Origin: Edwardsiella tarda ATCC 15947 = NBRC 105688
GTDB taxonomy: Bacteria; Pseudomonadota; Gammaproteobacteria; Enterobacterales; Enterobacteriaceae
Length of the DNA: 64,000 nucleotides
NCBI RefSeq assembly: GCF_003113495.2
Contig: NZ_CP084506.1
Coordinates: forward strand, 2,542,001 to 2,606,000
Reading direction: 5' to 3'
Positions 9,444 to 19,432 of this stretch are shown one piece after another. The notes beneath the pieces were generated by a model. The model searched no databases and had not been told where the DNA came from. It saw only the letters and a program-made list of their open reading frames with translations. How positions within the stretch are numbered: the stretch's first letter is position 1; each line of letters starts with the position of its first letter. Both the position numbers and the translations under genes were made by a program.

Positions 9444-9926
9444 ATGCGCTCTGGCATAACCTGGGTACTCCTTCCCCTGGCGGGGTGGCTGGCCGCGCCG
9501 GTCGGCGCGCATAGCGTTCTAGCGCACGATCTGAGCAGCGATCAGGCGCGAGTGGTACAGTTTGGCTACTCGACCGGCGACGACGCCCCCTTCGCCCAGA
9601 TCAAGGTCTATGCCCCCAATGATGCCGTCACCGAATATCAGAATGGGCGCACCGATCGTTTGGGGCGTTTCGCCTTTGTCCCCAATCAGCGCGGTGAATG
9701 GCGCTTGGAGATGCGCGATGGCATGGGGCATGCGCTCAGCCACCCCATCACGGTGAGCGCGCCGTCGGGCCAGGCGGCCTCCCAGCCGATCAAGCATGAC
9801 CTCTTCTCCCGCTTCGCCCTGCCTTTACGCGCGCTACTCGGCATTAGCTTACTTATTAACCTCTACGCCGCCGCAGGCTATGTGGCGCATCAGCATAGGC
9901 GGAAAAACGCGCATGCACATCAGTGA
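9444..9926 (+). CDS. nikL: NikL-like membrane-anchored periplasmic component
   Basis: Accessory component of the nickel ECF importer: an N-terminal signal segment (ITWVLLPLAGWLAAPVGA), a periplasmic carboxypeptidase-regulatory-like beta domain with the family motif TDRLGRFAFVP, and a C-terminal transmembrane helix (about residues 125-148) ending in a His-rich tail HQHRRKNAHAHQ. That is the layout of NikL/CbiL proteins. AGGAGG precedes two ATG codons; the second, nine bases away, is better spaced than the first at 9438. The 3' end overlaps nikM by 14 bases, implying coupled translation. Confidence 0.8.
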   Translation: MRSGITWVLLPLAGWLAAPVGAHSVLAHDLSSDQARVVQFGYSTGDDAPFAQIKVYAPNDAVTEYQNGRTDRLGRFAFVPNQRGEWRLEMRDGMGHALSHPITVSAPSGQAASQPIKHDLFSRFALPLRALLGISLLINLYAAAGYVAHQHRRKNAHAHQ

Positions 9927-10518
9927 AGGGATCCTAACGCTGCCGGTGATCCTCACCGGCTGGGGGGGTAGCGCCCTACTGGCAACACTGACGCTACGAC
10001 GCACCACTGCGCAACAGCTGCCGCGCATCGCTGTCCTGAGTAGCGCCTTCTTCCTGGCCTCGTTGGTACGCATCCCGCTAGGGGCCAGCTCGGTACACTT
10101 TACCCTGCTCGGCGTGATGGGGATCATCTTGGGCTGGAGTGCCTTCCCCGCCATCTTCATTGCCCTGGCGCTCCAGGCCATCCTCTTTCAGTTTGGCGGG
10201 CTCTTGTCGCTGGGGGTCAATGCCAGCATCATGGGCGGCGCGGCACTCCTGGGCTGCCTGCCGCTGCGCGCGGGGTTGCGGCGCTCCGGCCGCCTGGCGC
10301 TGGGTATCGCCTTTCTCTGCGGTGCCTTGCCCATCGTCATCGCCGCCACACTCGTCTATCTGGCGCTGAGCTGGAGTCATGCCGCTCTCGCCTCAACGGC
10401 CACGCTGCTGTTTATTGCCAATCTACCGTTAGCATTGCTGGAGGGGGGAATCACCCTGTTTACCTTCCTGTTTCTGAAGCGGGTCGCCCCCGAACTGCTC
10501 GCCGGTGAGTCCCGTTAA
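9913..10518 (+). CDS. nikM: Nickel ECF transporter substrate-specific membrane subunit
   Basis: S component of a CbiM/NikM-type importer. The start is fixed by the family hallmark MHISEG: in CbiM/NikM the N-terminal amine and His 2 help bind the metal, so this Met must be the first residue. The 201-residue protein has about six hydrophobic segments, including RIPLGASSVHFTLLGVMG with the second conserved metal-ligand His, and SLGVNASIMGGA. It overlaps nikL at its start and nikQ at its end by one base. Nickel rather than cobalt is inferred from the NikR box and the lack of cobalamin genes nearby. Confidence 0.88.
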   Translation: MHISEGILTLPVILTGWGGSALLATLTLRRTTAQQLPRIAVLSSAFFLASLVRIPLGASSVHFTLLGVMGIILGWSAFPAIFIALALQAILFQFGGLLSLGVNASIMGGAALLGCLPLRAGLRRSGRLALGIAFLCGALPIVIAATLVYLALSWSHAALASTATLLFIANLPLALLEGGITLFTFLFLKRVAPELLAGESR

Positions 10519-11288
10519 TGTTCTCGTTTCATCTTCCCCGATCTACCCCCTCGGCCAAGCCGCGCTACGGTTGGGATCCGCGCTGCCGGCTCACGGGCGC
10601 GTTGTTAGCCAGCGGCGGCGTGGTACAAACGCTTAGCCCGCAATGCGTCGCCATCTGGGGCTGTCTGGCCGCGCTCGCGCTGTTGATCACCCCGCTGCCA
10701 CGCGGTGCCTATCGCGCCTTTATTCCCTTGAATATCCTGATGCTATTTCTCTGGCTCACCCTCCCCTTTAGCAGCACGGAGGTCCAGAGCCCCAGCCTGG
10801 CAGCACGCCCATCGCCAGGCGTCACGCTCGCCTTCCTGTTAACGCTCAAATCCAACGTCTCGCTGGCGTTCCTGCTCTTCTTCTGCGCCGGTCTCGATAC
10901 CCGCGCGTTGGGGGCAGCATTACAGGGGATGCGTGTCCCCCCTCAGGTCATCTCGCTGTTGCTACTCACCTTCCGCCACCTCAGCACCTTAGCACGCTAT
11001 CTCCGTGCTAGCCTGCAAGCCTTGCAGCTACGCGCGCCGGCCCGCCAACGCCTAACGCTCAGCACCAAGATGTGGATCTACGCCTGTATGCTCGGCTCCG
11101 TATTGGTCTACGCCGCTCGCCACGCAGAAGAGGTGCGTCTCGCCCTATGCTGCAAGCCCGCGATGCCGCGCTATGACATCCGCCGCTATCTGCATTGGCG
11201 TCGGCGGGACAGCGTGACCCTGATCTTCATCTTGCTGACACTGCTATTACTCATCGGAGGGGAACGTGTCTATCTTGCTGCAGGTTGA
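10518..11288 (+). CDS. nikQ: ECF transporter transmembrane (T) subunit, NikQ/CbiQ family
   Basis: The T subunit couples ATP hydrolysis to movement of the S component. The 256-residue protein starts in a stop-start overlap with nikM. It has an N-terminal hydrophobic cluster (about residues 45-85), a segment near 110-130, a cytoplasmic region with the coupling motif-like ASLQALQLRAPARQR, and a C-terminal membrane helix IFILLTLLLLIGGE. The sequence is more divergent than the other subunits, as is usual for this family. Its last 23 bases overlap nikO. Confidence 0.82.
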   Translation: MFSFHLPRSTPSAKPRYGWDPRCRLTGALLASGGVVQTLSPQCVAIWGCLAALALLITPLPRGAYRAFIPLNILMLFLWLTLPFSSTEVQSPSLAARPSPGVTLAFLLTLKSNVSLAFLLFFCAGLDTRALGAALQGMRVPPQVISLLLLTFRHLSTLARYLRASLQALQLRAPARQRLTLSTKMWIYACMLGSVLVYAARHAEEVRLALCCKPAMPRYDIRRYLHWRRRDSVTLIFILLTLLLLIGGERVYLAAG

Positions 11289-12021
11289 ACATCTCACCGT
11301 CGCCTACCAGGCATTAGCGGTACTCCGTAATGTCAACCTGACTCTGCGCCATGGCGAGAAGGTGGCCCTCGTCGGCGCCAACGGCAGCGGTAAGTCATCG
11401 CTCTTGTTACACCTAAGCGGCTGCCTGACTCCCCGCGCCGGGCGTATTCTCGTCGAGGGGGAGTCGTGCATCGGACAGCCCCGACGCGCGGGGCGCAAGA
11501 TGGGATTACTGTTTCAACGCCAAGAGTGCCAACTGTTGCTGCCCTCGCTGCGTGAAGAGCTCGCCTTATCGCTCTGCGACAGCCCGCTGGATGAGGCGGC
11601 GCGGCAACAACAGATCCAACAGATCGCCACCACCTTCGGCCTGCTGCCGCTACTCGATCGCCCTCCGCACCACCTCTCGGGGGGCGAGCAGCAACGGGCG
11701 GCGCTAGCCACCTTATTGATCACCCACCCCGCCTTACTCCTGTTGGATGAACCCAGCGCGGCGCTCGATCCCCAGGCACGGCGGACCCTGATCCATCATC
11801 TGAATCGATTGAATAACGCCCTACTGCTGGCCACTCACGATCTCGATTTAGCCCTACAGACGACGCAACGAACGCTGGTGCTCTGCGCTGGGCGCATCGC
11901 CGCCCAGGGCGAGACGGCACAGATCCTGCGCGATGAGGCGCTACTGGAGGCGTATGGTTTGACGTTGCCGCTCAGCCTGCAAGCGAGGCTGAGCGGCGAC
12001 ATGGTGGAGGGAAACGCTTAG
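11266..12021 (+). CDS. nikO: ECF transporter ATPase subunit, NikO/CbiO family
   Basis: ABC ATPase powering the importer. The 251-residue protein has Walker [10 protein letters not shown] (about residues 38-46), a Q-loop region [10 protein letters not shown], the signature LSGGEQQR and Walker [15 protein letters not shown] with the catalytic Glu, then the switch His in ATHDLDLA. The start is GTG at 11266 after GGAGGGG, inside the end of nikQ. It is the last gene of the operon; its stop codon overlaps the thiI stop on the other strand, so there is no room for a terminator between the two. Confidence 0.9.
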   Translation: MSILLQVEHLTVAYQALAVLRNVNLTLRHGEKVALVGANGSGKSSLLLHLSGCLTPRAGRILVEGESCIGQPRRAGRKMGLLFQRQECQLLLPSLREELALSLCDSPLDEAARQQQIQQIATTFGLLPLLDRPPHHLSGGEQQRAALATLLITHPALLLLDEPSAALDPQARRTLIHHLNRLNNALLLATHDLDLALQTTQRTLVLCAGRIAAQGETAQILRDEALLEAYGLTLPLSLQARLSGDMVEGNA

Positions 12022-13466
12022 GGGCGGTAGACGCGGACGTTGTGGTAGCCCTGCTCTTGCAGATAGAGGGCCTGCAAACGGCTCATGACCCCACGCTCGC
12101 AATACAGCACGTAACGACGGCCTTGGTCCAGATCGGCGAAGGCATTGGCCAGTTTATAGAACGGCAGGCAGATCACCTCGCTCCCTTCGAGCTGCAACGG
12201 CTTACGCTCCTGCTCATCGGGGGCGCGGATATCCAGCACCACATCGCCCTCGGCCAGCGATTCGATGGTCTCGACTTCGACCACGCCGGCCTCGCTCTGA
12301 CGCGCGATGTCGCGAATGTCCATGGTCTGCGCCTCGTCGACCACGCGATCCAGAATGGCGAAATCGAAGTGCTCCTCTTCGGCCTCAATCTTCGCCTTCA
12401 CCGCCTTCACCGTCGGGCTCTTCGAGATCACGCCGCAGAATTCCGGCATGGTCTTCGCAAAATCTTCGGTACCGATTTCACGCGCCAGACGAATGATGTG
12501 TTCTTTATCGTGGGCGATCAGCGGACGCAGCACCAGCGTATCGCTTACCCCATCGATCAAACGCAGGTTGGTCAGCGTCTGGCTAGACACTTGCCCCAAC
12601 GCCTCACCGGTCACCAACGCCTGAATACCGTAACGCTCCGCGACACGTGATGCGGCGCGCACCATCATGCGCTTCAGCACCACGCCCATCTGCCCATCGT
12701 CGACTTTCTCCAGGATCTCTCCCACCACCGGCGCAAAGTCGATGGCGACAAAACGGACGCGGTGCGAGCTACCGAAGCGGTTCCACAGATAATGCGCCAC
12801 CTGCTTAACCCCAATCTCATGGGCGGAACCGCCCAGGTTGAAGAAGCAGTAGTGTACGCGACACCCACGCCGCATCAGCATGTAGCTGGAAACCCCAGAG
12901 TCGAAGCCGCCGGAGATTAACGACAACACATCTTCCTGGGTACCGATGGGGTAACCCCCCTGGCCTTCGAAGCGGCCACGCACCAACAGCAGGCGATCGT
13001 CTTCGATCTCCAGGTTAACCGTTACCTCGGGGTGTGTCAGACGGACGCGGGCACTGGGGATGTTCTGATTCAGTCCACCGCCGACGTAGCGCTCCACCTC
13101 AATCGAGGTGAATTCGTGCTTACCACGCCGCTTCACGCGTACGCAGAAAGTCTTCTCTTCCAACTGCTCGCGGTACATCGCCAGCGTCTGTTCGAAGATG
13201 TCGTGCATGTCAGTGAAGGGGTGATCCTCCACCTCTAAAATGTGATGAATACCCGGGATTCGGGTTAAGGCGGTGCGCACGACGTCGCGACGGCTTTCCT
13301 CTTTGGCCCGAACTTCGATATGATCCCAATGGCGCGTTACCGCCACATCTTCAACCAACGGTTTCAACACGTTGCGGATATTCCCAGTAAGGATTTTAAT
13401 AAAGCGCAGACGGACGGACTGGCTTTTGATAGTGATTTCCGGGAATAATTTAATGATAAACTTCAT
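12018..13466 (-). CDS. thiI: tRNA 4-thiouridine / thiamine thiazole sulfurtransferase ThiI
   Basis: ThiI adenylates U8 of tRNA and transfers sulfur to make 4-thiouridine; it also supplies sulfur for the thiamine thiazole. At 482 residues it equals the E. coli enzyme: ferredoxin-like and THUMP domains (about 1-165), the PP-loop ATPase with [16 protein letters not shown] (about 180-195), and a C-terminal rhodanese domain from about 400 with the active Cys in [17 protein letters not shown]. The partner Cys lies in [12 protein letters not shown]. Its 3' end overlaps nikO by four bases, tail to tail. Confidence 0.97.
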   Translation of the reverse strand: MKFIIKLFPEITIKSQSVRLRFIKILTGNIRNVLKPLVEDVAVTRHWDHIEVRAKEESRRDVVRTALTRIPGIHHILEVEDHPFTDMHDIFEQTLAMYREQLEEKTFCVRVKRRGKHEFTSIEVERYVGGGLNQNIPSARVRLTHPEVTVNLEIEDDRLLLVRGRFEGQGGYPIGTQEDVLSLISGGFDSGVSSYMLMRRGCRVHYCFFNLGGSAHEIGVKQVAHYLWNRFGSSHRVRFVAIDFAPVVGEILEKVDDGQMGVVLKRMMVRAASRVAERYGIQALVTGEALGQVSSQTLTNLRLIDGVSDTLVLRPLIAHDKEHIIRLAREIGTEDFAKTMPEFCGVISKSPTVKAVKAKIEAEEEHFDFAILDRVVDEAQTMDIRDIARQSEAGVVEVETIESLAEGDVVLDIRAPDEQERKPLQLEGSEVICLPFYKLANAFADLDQGRRYVLYCERGVMSRLQALYLQEQGYHNVRVYRP

Positions 13467-13677
13467 GGCGGTCGTGGCTAATAGTCGTCGAGATATGCGT
13501 TAAAAGGGCTTACACTGCACGGGCGCATCCGCTAGGGTGTTGCGCACCGTACCGAGTACAGGGCGCGCAGTATACCACTAAGTTAGCCAAAACGGTGCGA
13601 ATGTACGCAGGCAGGTGCAGAATCTTGCCGTGTCACGGACGTCACCCTCGTTTTGCCAGTAACCAAGTAAAGAGATT

Positions 13678-13920
13678 ATGGCCAAGAAAGCACCCGCCGC
13701 ACCGGCATTTGAACAGGCACTCAGCGAATTGGAACAGATCGTGGTGCGCCTGGAGTCTGGCGATCTGCCTCTGGAGGAGGCGCTCAACGAGTTCGAGCGC
13801 GGCGTCCAACTGGCTCGTCAGGGGCAACAGACGCTACAGCAGGCGGAACAACGCGTGAAGATTCTGCTGAGCGACGATCAAGATGCGCCGTTATCGCCCT
13901 TCAACGCAGAGCAAGAGTGA
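13678..13920 (+). CDS. xseB: Exonuclease VII small subunit
   Basis: XseB forms, with XseA, the exonuclease VII complex that degrades single-stranded DNA. The 80-residue protein has the typical helical core [20 protein letters not shown] followed by [19 protein letters not shown]. It is four bases from ispA and begins the xseB-ispA-dxs operon. Length and context match E. coli. Confidence 0.96.
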   Translation: MAKKAPAAPAFEQALSELEQIVVRLESGDLPLEEALNEFERGVQLARQGQQTLQQAEQRVKILLSDDQDAPLSPFNAEQE

Positions 13921-13923
13921 GTC

Positions 13924-14829
13924 ATGGCGACCTTTGAACAACAGTTGAAAGCCTACCGTCAGCGGGCGGATGCCGCCTTGTCTCAGGCGTTGGATAACCA
14001 ACCCTTTGGTGATGGGCCCTTGGTCGGCGCCATGCGCTACGGTGCCCTGTTAGGCGGTAAACGTCTGCGCCCTTACCTGGTGTATGCGACCGGTCGCCTG
14101 TTCGATTGCGACCTCAGCGCGCTGGATGCCCCGGCCGCCGCCATCGAGTGCATCCACGCCTATTCATTGCTGCACGATGATCTGCCGGCAATGGATGATG
14201 ACGATCTCCGCCGCGGGCAGCCAACCTGCCACATCAAATTTGGCGAGGCGCACGCCATTCTGGCCGGCGACGCCTTGCAGACCCTCGCCTTCACCCTCTT
14301 GACCGATAGCCCGATGCCTGGCGTTGCCGATCGCGATCGGCTGTGCATGTTGAGCGAACTGGCACACGCCAGCGGAGTTGCCGGTATGTGTGGCGGGCAG
14401 GCGCTGGATCTGGCGGCCGAGGGGCAGCACGTCGATCTGGCGGCGCTGGAGCAGATCCACCGTCACAAGACCGGGGCGTTGATCCGCTGTGCGGTGCGCC
14501 TGGGCGCGCTGGCCGGGGGTAACGCGGGCCACGCGGCGCTCACCCTGCTCGACCGTTACGCCAATGCCATCGGTTTGGCGTTTCAGGTCCAAGACGACAT
14601 CTTGGATGTGGTCGGCGACAGCAGCAAGACTGGCAAGCGCCAAGGCGCCGATCAACAGCTCGATAAGAGCACCTACCCGGCCCTACTGGGGCTGGATCAG
14701 GCGCGGCAAAAAGCGGCCGACCTCCAACAGGAGGCGCTACGCGCGCTGACAGAGCTTGAACAACAGCACAACCTGAATACACAAGCGCTAAAATCCTTAG
14801 CCAGTTTTATCATTGAGCGCGATAATTAA
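13924..14829 (+). CDS. ispA: Farnesyl diphosphate synthase (geranyltranstransferase)
   Basis: IspA condenses isopentenyl diphosphate with dimethylallyl and geranyl diphosphate to make farnesyl diphosphate. The 301-residue protein carries the first aspartate-rich motif DDLPAMDDDDLRRG (about residues 84-97) and the second motif in FQVQDDILDVVGD (about residues 220-232), both intact. GGKRLRPYL near residue 41 is the allylic diphosphate site. It lies between xseB and dxs, as in E. coli. Confidence 0.97.
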   Translation: MATFEQQLKAYRQRADAALSQALDNQPFGDGPLVGAMRYGALLGGKRLRPYLVYATGRLFDCDLSALDAPAAAIECIHAYSLLHDDLPAMDDDDLRRGQPTCHIKFGEAHAILAGDALQTLAFTLLTDSPMPGVADRDRLCMLSELAHASGVAGMCGGQALDLAAEGQHVDLAALEQIHRHKTGALIRCAVRLGALAGGNAGHAALTLLDRYANAIGLAFQVQDDILDVVGDSSKTGKRQGADQQLDKSTYPALLGLDQARQKAADLQQEALRALTELEQQHNLNTQALKSLASFIIERDN

Positions 14830-14840
14830 CGCCATACTAA

Positions 14841-14874
14841 CAACCTTGTCCTCCCCCACGAAGCGACAAGGTTG
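14841..14874 (+). other. Stem-loop in the ispA-dxs spacer
   Basis: CAACCTTGTC pairs perfectly with GACAAGGTTG over ten bases around a 14-base loop. No T run follows. It lies 28 bases before the dxs start and could affect transcript stability or dxs expression. Confidence 0.6.
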
Positions 14875-14901
14875 TCCCGAATAAGTCGACATGAGCCGCT
14901 A

Positions 14902-16767
14902 ATGAGTTTTGATATTGCCAAATACCCCACGCTGGCGCTGGTGCAGGATCCCGACGATCTGCGTCTGCTGCCCAAAGAGAGTTTGCCGACGCTGTGTGAT
15001 GAGCTGCGCCAGTACCTGCTGAATAGCGTCAGCCGTTCCAGCGGGCACTTTGCCTCTGGGCTGGGTGCCGTCGAGCTAACCGTGGCGCTGCACTATGTCT
15101 ACCGCACCCCGTTCGACTCACTGATCTGGGATGTCGGCCATCAAGCCTATCCGCATAAGATCCTGACGGGACGGCGCGATCGCATCGCGACCATTCGTCA
15201 GAAGGGGGGGCTCCACCCCTTCCCTTGGCGCGACGAGAGCGAGTATGACGTGCTGAGCGTCGGTCACTCCTCCACTTCGATCAGTGCCGGCCTGGGTATG
15301 GCGGTTGCCGCCGAGCGCGAAGGAGAGGGGCGGCGCACCGTTTGCGTCATCGGCGACGGCGCGATGACCGCCGGGATGGCCTTCGAGGCGATGAACCACG
15401 CCGGTGACATCAAGGCCGACATGTTGGTGGTGTTAAACGACAACGAGATGTCGATTTCAGAAAACGTCGGCGCCCTGAACAACCATCTGGCACAACTGCT
15501 CTCCGGCAAGCTGTATGCCAGCCTGCGCGAGGGGGGCAAGAAGGTACTCTCCGGCCTCCCGCCGATCAAAGAGCTGGTCAAGCGCACCGAAGAGCATCTG
15601 AAAGGCATGGTCGTACCGGGTACCCTGTTCGAAGAGCTGGGCTTTAACTACATCGGCCCGGTCGATGGCCACGATGTGCAGGCGCTGGTAGCGACGCTGA
15701 AGAATATGCGCGACCTGAAGGGTCCGCAGCTACTGCACATCATGACCAAGAAGGGGAAAGGCTACGCGCCGGCAGAGAAAGATCCCATCAGCTGGCATGC
15801 GGTGCCCAAGTTCGATCCCGCCTCTGGCACGCTCCCTAAGAGCAATGCCACCCTACCGACCTACTCCAAGATTTTCGGCGATTGGTTGTGCGAGGCGGCG
15901 CGCGATGACGAGAAACTGATGGGGATCACCCCGGCGATGCGTGAAGGTTCCGGTATGGTGCGTTTCTCGCGCGAATTCCCGCAACAGTTCTTCGACGTCG
16001 CTATCGCCGAACAACATGCCGTCACCTTCGGTGCGGGCCTCGCCATCGGTGGGTATCATCCGGTGGTCGCCATCTACTCCAGCTTCCTGCAGCGCGCCTA
16101 CGATCAGGTGATCCACGACGTCGCCATCCAACGCTTGCCGGTGTTGTTTGCCATCGATCGTGGCGGCATCGTCGGTGCCGATGGGCAAACCCACCAAGGT
16201 GCCTTCGATCTCTCTTTCCTGCGCTGCATCCCTAATCTGCTGATCATGACGCCGAGCGACGAGAACGAATGCCGCCAGATGCTGCAGACCGGCTATCTCT
16301 ACCGTGAAGGCCCTTCAGCGGTGCGTTATCCGCGCGGTACCGGGACCGGTGCGGCATTGGAGCCGCTGGCGGCCTTGCCGATCGGCAAGGGTGTCATGCG
16401 CCGCCGTGGCGAACGCATCGCTATCCTCAACTTCGGTACCCTGCTGCCGGAGGCCCTGGCCGCCGCCGAGCGGCTCAACGCCAGCGTCGCCGATATGCGC
16501 TTCGTCAAGCCGTTGGATGAGGCGTTAGTATGCCAGCTGGCGCGCGAGCATGACTACCTGATCACCCTGGAGGAGAACGCGGTGATGGGGGGAGCCGGGA
16601 GCGGCGTCAACGAACTGCTGATGCAACAGCGCCTACCCTGTCCGGTGCTGAATATCGGTCTGCCGGATAGCTTCGTTCCCCAGGGGAGTCAGGAGGAGAT
16701 ACGCCACGATCTGCGCCTCGACGCCGACGGTATCATCGCTCAGTTCGAGGCGTGGCGAGCACGCTGA
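14902..16767 (+). CDS. dxs: 1-deoxy-D-xylulose-5-phosphate synthase
   Basis: Dxs joins pyruvate and glyceraldehyde 3-phosphate with thiamine diphosphate, the entry step of the MEP isoprenoid pathway and a source for thiamine and pyridoxal. The 621-residue protein starts [14 protein letters not shown] as in E. coli. The cofactor motif is [19 protein letters not shown]...NDNEMSIS (about residues 152-187); the pyrimidine-domain Glu lies in VAIAEQHAV. It ends the xseB-ispA-dxs operon. In E. coli yajO follows; here pgpA lies next on the other strand. Confidence 0.98.
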   Translation: MSFDIAKYPTLALVQDPDDLRLLPKESLPTLCDELRQYLLNSVSRSSGHFASGLGAVELTVALHYVYRTPFDSLIWDVGHQAYPHKILTGRRDRIATIRQKGGLHPFPWRDESEYDVLSVGHSSTSISAGLGMAVAAEREGEGRRTVCVIGDGAMTAGMAFEAMNHAGDIKADMLVVLNDNEMSISENVGALNNHLAQLLSGKLYASLREGGKKVLSGLPPIKELVKRTEEHLKGMVVPGTLFEELGFNYIGPVDGHDVQALVATLKNMRDLKGPQLLHIMTKKGKGYAPAEKDPISWHAVPKFDPASGTLPKSNATLPTYSKIFGDWLCEAARDDEKLMGITPAMREGSGMVRFSREFPQQFFDVAIAEQHAVTFGAGLAIGGYHPVVAIYSSFLQRAYDQVIHDVAIQRLPVLFAIDRGGIVGADGQTHQGAFDLSFLRCIPNLLIMTPSDENECRQMLQTGYLYREGPSAVRYPRGTGTGAALEPLAALPIGKGVMRRRGERIAILNFGTLLPEALAAAERLNASVADMRFVKPLDEALVCQLAREHDYLITLEENAVMGGAGSGVNELLMQQRLPCPVLNIGLPDSFVPQGSQEEIRHDLRLDADGIIAQFEAWRAR

Positions 16768-16790
16768 TCCGCGCATGCGCCATGAACGAC

Positions 16791-16812
16791 AAAAGGGGGC
16801 CTGATGGCCCCC
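16791..16812 (-). terminator. Terminator after pgpA
   Basis: A 7-bp stem (GGGGGCC / GGCCCCC) with a TGAT loop is followed on the minus strand by four T. It sits between the convergent dxs and pgpA genes and best serves the minus strand. Confidence 0.65.
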
Positions 16813-16849
16813 TGTGCGTTATCGGAACAATGGATAACCCGGTATCCAC

Positions 16850-17350
16850 TCAGATTAACCCATAGTAGCCAACCAGCCACAATAGGATCGCCGACAGCAC
16901 CCCGGCGACAATATCGTCTACCATGATCCCCCAGCCGCCATGCACGTTGCGATCGAACCAACGGATCGGCCACGGTTTCCACATGTCGAGCACGCGGAAA
17001 ATGATCAAGCCCGCCAACACCCAGCGCCATTCGACAGCGGGTACCACCAACAGGGTGATCCACATGCCGACGAACTCATCCCAGACGATGCTGCCGTGGT
17101 CATGGACCCCCATGTCGCGCGCGGTGCGGTGACATAGGTAGGTGCCCAGAATGATGCTTAGGAGCAGAAAGGCCAGATAGAGCGCCAAGGGTAACTGCGT
17201 CAACAGGAGCCAGAAAGGGATCGCCGCGATGGAGCCCATCGTCCCCGGCACCACCGGACTCAATCCGCTCCCGAAGCCGGTCGCCAGCAGATGAAAGGGA
17301 TTCCCCATGCGCAGGCGCGCCTTCGCCGCCTGCCGTTGTGTCTTGCTCAT
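16850..17350 (-). CDS. pgpA: Phosphatidylglycerophosphatase A
   Basis: PgpA dephosphorylates phosphatidylglycerophosphate to phosphatidylglycerol in the inner membrane. The start MSKTQRQAAKARL gives 166 residues, close to the E. coli length; a longer ORF upstream only reads through thiL in another frame. Conserved blocks are ATGFGSGLSPVVPGTMGS, VWDEFVGMWI with the catalytic acidic residues, and HGGWGIMVDDIVAGV. The start is one base beyond the thiL stop, so the pair is coupled. Confidence 0.96.
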   Translation of the reverse strand: MSKTQRQAAKARLRMGNPFHLLATGFGSGLSPVVPGTMGSIAAIPFWLLLTQLPLALYLAFLLLSIILGTYLCHRTARDMGVHDHGSIVWDEFVGMWITLLVVPAVEWRWVLAGLIIFRVLDMWKPWPIRWFDRNVHGGWGIMVDDIVAGVLSAILLWLVGYYGLI

Positions 17351-17351
17351 C

Positions 17352-18323
17352 TTAGCCAAAGTGATCAAACCCCTGTAGATCCAGTGTAACCTGACGATCG
17401 CCGCGCCATAGGCAGATGCCCTCCGATGCCGGGACCACCTGACCGACGCAGGTGAAGCGGCACCCGAGCTGACCGAGGGCCATATCCAGGGCGCCGCGCG
17501 AGATCTCCGGCACGGTGAAGCACAGCTCATAATCCTCACCGCCCGCCAAGGACCAGCGCTGGCGCGTCTCGGCATCCACCTGGCGCAGTAGCGCCTCGGA
17601 CTGCGGTAACTTATCCAGATACAGATTGGCGCCACAGCCGCTGGCCTTGAGGATATGGCCGAGATCGGCAATCAAACCATCGGAGATATCGATGGCGGCG
17701 CTCGCCAAATCACGCAGCGCTTGCCCTTGCAAGACGCGCGGCTGCGGACGCAGATGACGCGCCAACAGGTAGCGCCGATCGGCCTCGTCGCCGATCGTCA
17801 GCCGCTGCTGTAACAGTGCCAAACCGGCGGCGCTATCCCCCAGCGTCCCGGTGACGTAGATCCAGTCGCCGACGCGCGCCCCATTGCGTTGCAGCGCCCG
17901 CCCCGCCGGTACCAACCCTTGCACGGTGTAAGTCATGCTCAATGGGCCGCGCGTAGTATCGCCACCGATCAACTGCATGCCATAGTAGTCCAGTTGCTCG
18001 AAGAGCGCATCGCTGAAGGCCTGGAGCCAAGGCTCGTCTACTGCGGGTAGGGTCAACGCCAATGATGCCCACGCCGGATCGGCCCCCATCGCCGCCAGAT
18101 CACTGATATTGACCGCCAGAGACTTATAACCGAGGTCGGCCGGATCGATGTCCGGCAAGAAATGCAGGCCGCTAACCAGCGTATCGCTACTGACGGCCAC
18201 CCATTGTTTCTCCGAGACGGACAACAACGCGCAATCGTCGCCGATGCCGCGCTGAACATCGTGGCGCAGCGTGCGCTGGCGGTTAAAGTAACGGGCGATC
18301 AGGTCAAACTCACCGTATGCCAT
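17352..18323 (-). CDS. thiL: Thiamine-monophosphate kinase
   Basis: ThiL phosphorylates thiamine monophosphate to the active diphosphate. The 323-residue protein of the PurM-like fold shows the ATP/Mg blocks [10 protein letters not shown] (about residues 25-34), [12 protein letters not shown] (about 43-54), [12 protein letters not shown], and [24 protein letters not shown] lies near residue 260. It follows nusB on the strand after an intervening terminator and is coupled to pgpA. Confidence 0.97.
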   Translation of the reverse strand: MAYGEFDLIARYFNRQRTLRHDVQRGIGDDCALLSVSEKQWVAVSSDTLVSGLHFLPDIDPADLGYKSLAVNISDLAAMGADPAWASLALTLPAVDEPWLQAFSDALFEQLDYYGMQLIGGDTTRGPLSMTYTVQGLVPAGRALQRNGARVGDWIYVTGTLGDSAAGLALLQQRLTIGDEADRRYLLARHLRPQPRVLQGQALRDLASAAIDISDGLIADLGHILKASGCGANLYLDKLPQSEALLRQVDAETRQRWSLAGGEDYELCFTVPEISRGALDMALGQLGCRFTCVGQVVPASEGICLWRGDRQVTLDLQGFDHFG

Positions 18324-18360
18324 AACAAGTTTCCTACGGGCGGCACGCCCGCCATAGCCG

Positions 18361-18384
18361 AAAAAAAGGCCGGAAATCCGGCCT
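18361..18384 (-). terminator. Terminator between nusB and thiL
   Basis: AGGCCGG and CCGGCCT form a 7-bp stem with loop AAAT, followed on the minus strand by seven T. It lies after the nusB stop and before the thiL start, so thiL-pgpA either have their own promoter or depend on read-through. Confidence 0.8.
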
Positions 18385-18433
18385 ATTGCGTAGCTATCAG
18401 TCCCTCTCGGGCCGGGCGGGCAAGCCGCGCTGA

Positions 18434-18853
18434 TTATTTGCGATTCGGGCGCACCTGCGGTGCGATCTTATCCAGCACGCCATTGACGAACTTGTGGCTA
18501 TCTTCGGCGCCAAAGGTTTTGGCCAGCTCGACGCCTTCGTTGATTGCCACCTTGTAGGGGACATCCTGGCGCTTGCTCAGTTCATAGATAGAGACGCGCA
18601 GGATAGCTTTTTCCACCTGCCCCAGCTCATCCAGTTGACGTGACAGCACCGGGGCCATCAAACCATCCAGATAGTCCGCATTGCTTGCCACACCGGACAG
18701 CAGCTCACGGAAGTAGTTTACATCAACGTCTTTCACGTCCTGCTCAGACAGAAACTGGTATTCGACATCGGCGATATCGTTTTTAGAGATCTGCCAAGAG
18801 TAGAGTGCCTGGACGGCACACTCACGGGCGCGGCGACGGGCAGCAGGTTTCAC
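18434..18853 (-). CDS. nusB: Transcription antitermination factor NusB
   Basis: NusB binds boxA RNA with NusE (S10) and supports antitermination on rRNA operons. The 139-residue all-helical protein starts [20 protein letters not shown], the family's basic RNA-binding N-terminus, and has [32 protein letters not shown] near the end. It follows ribH by 21 bases, the usual ribD-ribH-nusB operon. Confidence 0.97.
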   Translation of the reverse strand: MKPAARRRARECAVQALYSWQISKNDIADVEYQFLSEQDVKDVDVNYFRELLSGVASNADYLDGLMAPVLSRQLDELGQVEKAILRVSIYELSKRQDVPYKVAINEGVELAKTFGAEDSHKFVNGVLDKIAPQVRPNRK

Positions 18854-18874
18854 GGAATTCCCCTTACTAATAAA

Positions 18875-19345
18875 TCAGGCTTTAATGGCTGTCAGTACAT
18901 TGATCATTTCGAGTGCGGTCAGCGCGGCTTCCGCCCCTTTGTTCCCCGCTTTAGTCCCTGCACGATCAATGGCTTGTTCGATGGTTTCGGTAGTCAGTAC
19001 GCCAAAGGCGACCGGCACTTCGCTATTCAGCGCGACGCTGGCCAAGCCAGAGCTGCACTCACCGGCAACGAATTCAAAATGGGCGGTGCCACCGCGGATC
19101 ACGGTGCCCAACGCCACGACGGCGTCATAGCGACCGGTCGCCGTCAACGCGCGTACGGTCAACGGCAGCTCGTAGGCACCCGGCACCCAGACTACGGTGA
19201 TATTGTCGTCAGAAACCTGACCAATACGCTTCAGCGCGTCGATCGCCCCTTCCAACAAACTGTCATTGATGAAATGGTTAAAACGCGCGATCGCGATGGC
19301 CACACGCGCTTGAGGGGCAGCAACAACGCCTTGAATCGTTTTCAT
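18875..19345 (-). CDS. ribH: 6,7-dimethyl-8-ribityllumazine synthase
   Basis: RibH (RibE in E. coli naming) condenses 5-amino-6-ribitylaminouracil with dihydroxybutanone phosphate, the penultimate riboflavin step. The 156-residue protein has the substrate blocks [26 protein letters not shown] and [17 protein letters not shown], which includes the catalytic His. It forms large icosahedral or pentameric assemblies in the family. It is part of the nrdR-ribD-ribH-nusB run. Confidence 0.97.
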   Translation of the reverse strand: MKTIQGVVAAPQARVAIAIARFNHFINDSLLEGAIDALKRIGQVSDDNITVVWVPGAYELPLTVRALTATGRYDAVVALGTVIRGGTAHFEFVAGECSSGLASVALNSEVPVAFGVLTTETIEQAIDRAGTKAGNKGAEAALTALEMINVLTAIKA

Positions 19346-19432
19346 ACGGTTTCCTTAACATACGTAAGTTATACCCCGCAGGGGGGCGGATTCTATCATA
19401 CTCTTTGCGCTTCTGCTCAGCTCCGTTGCCAT

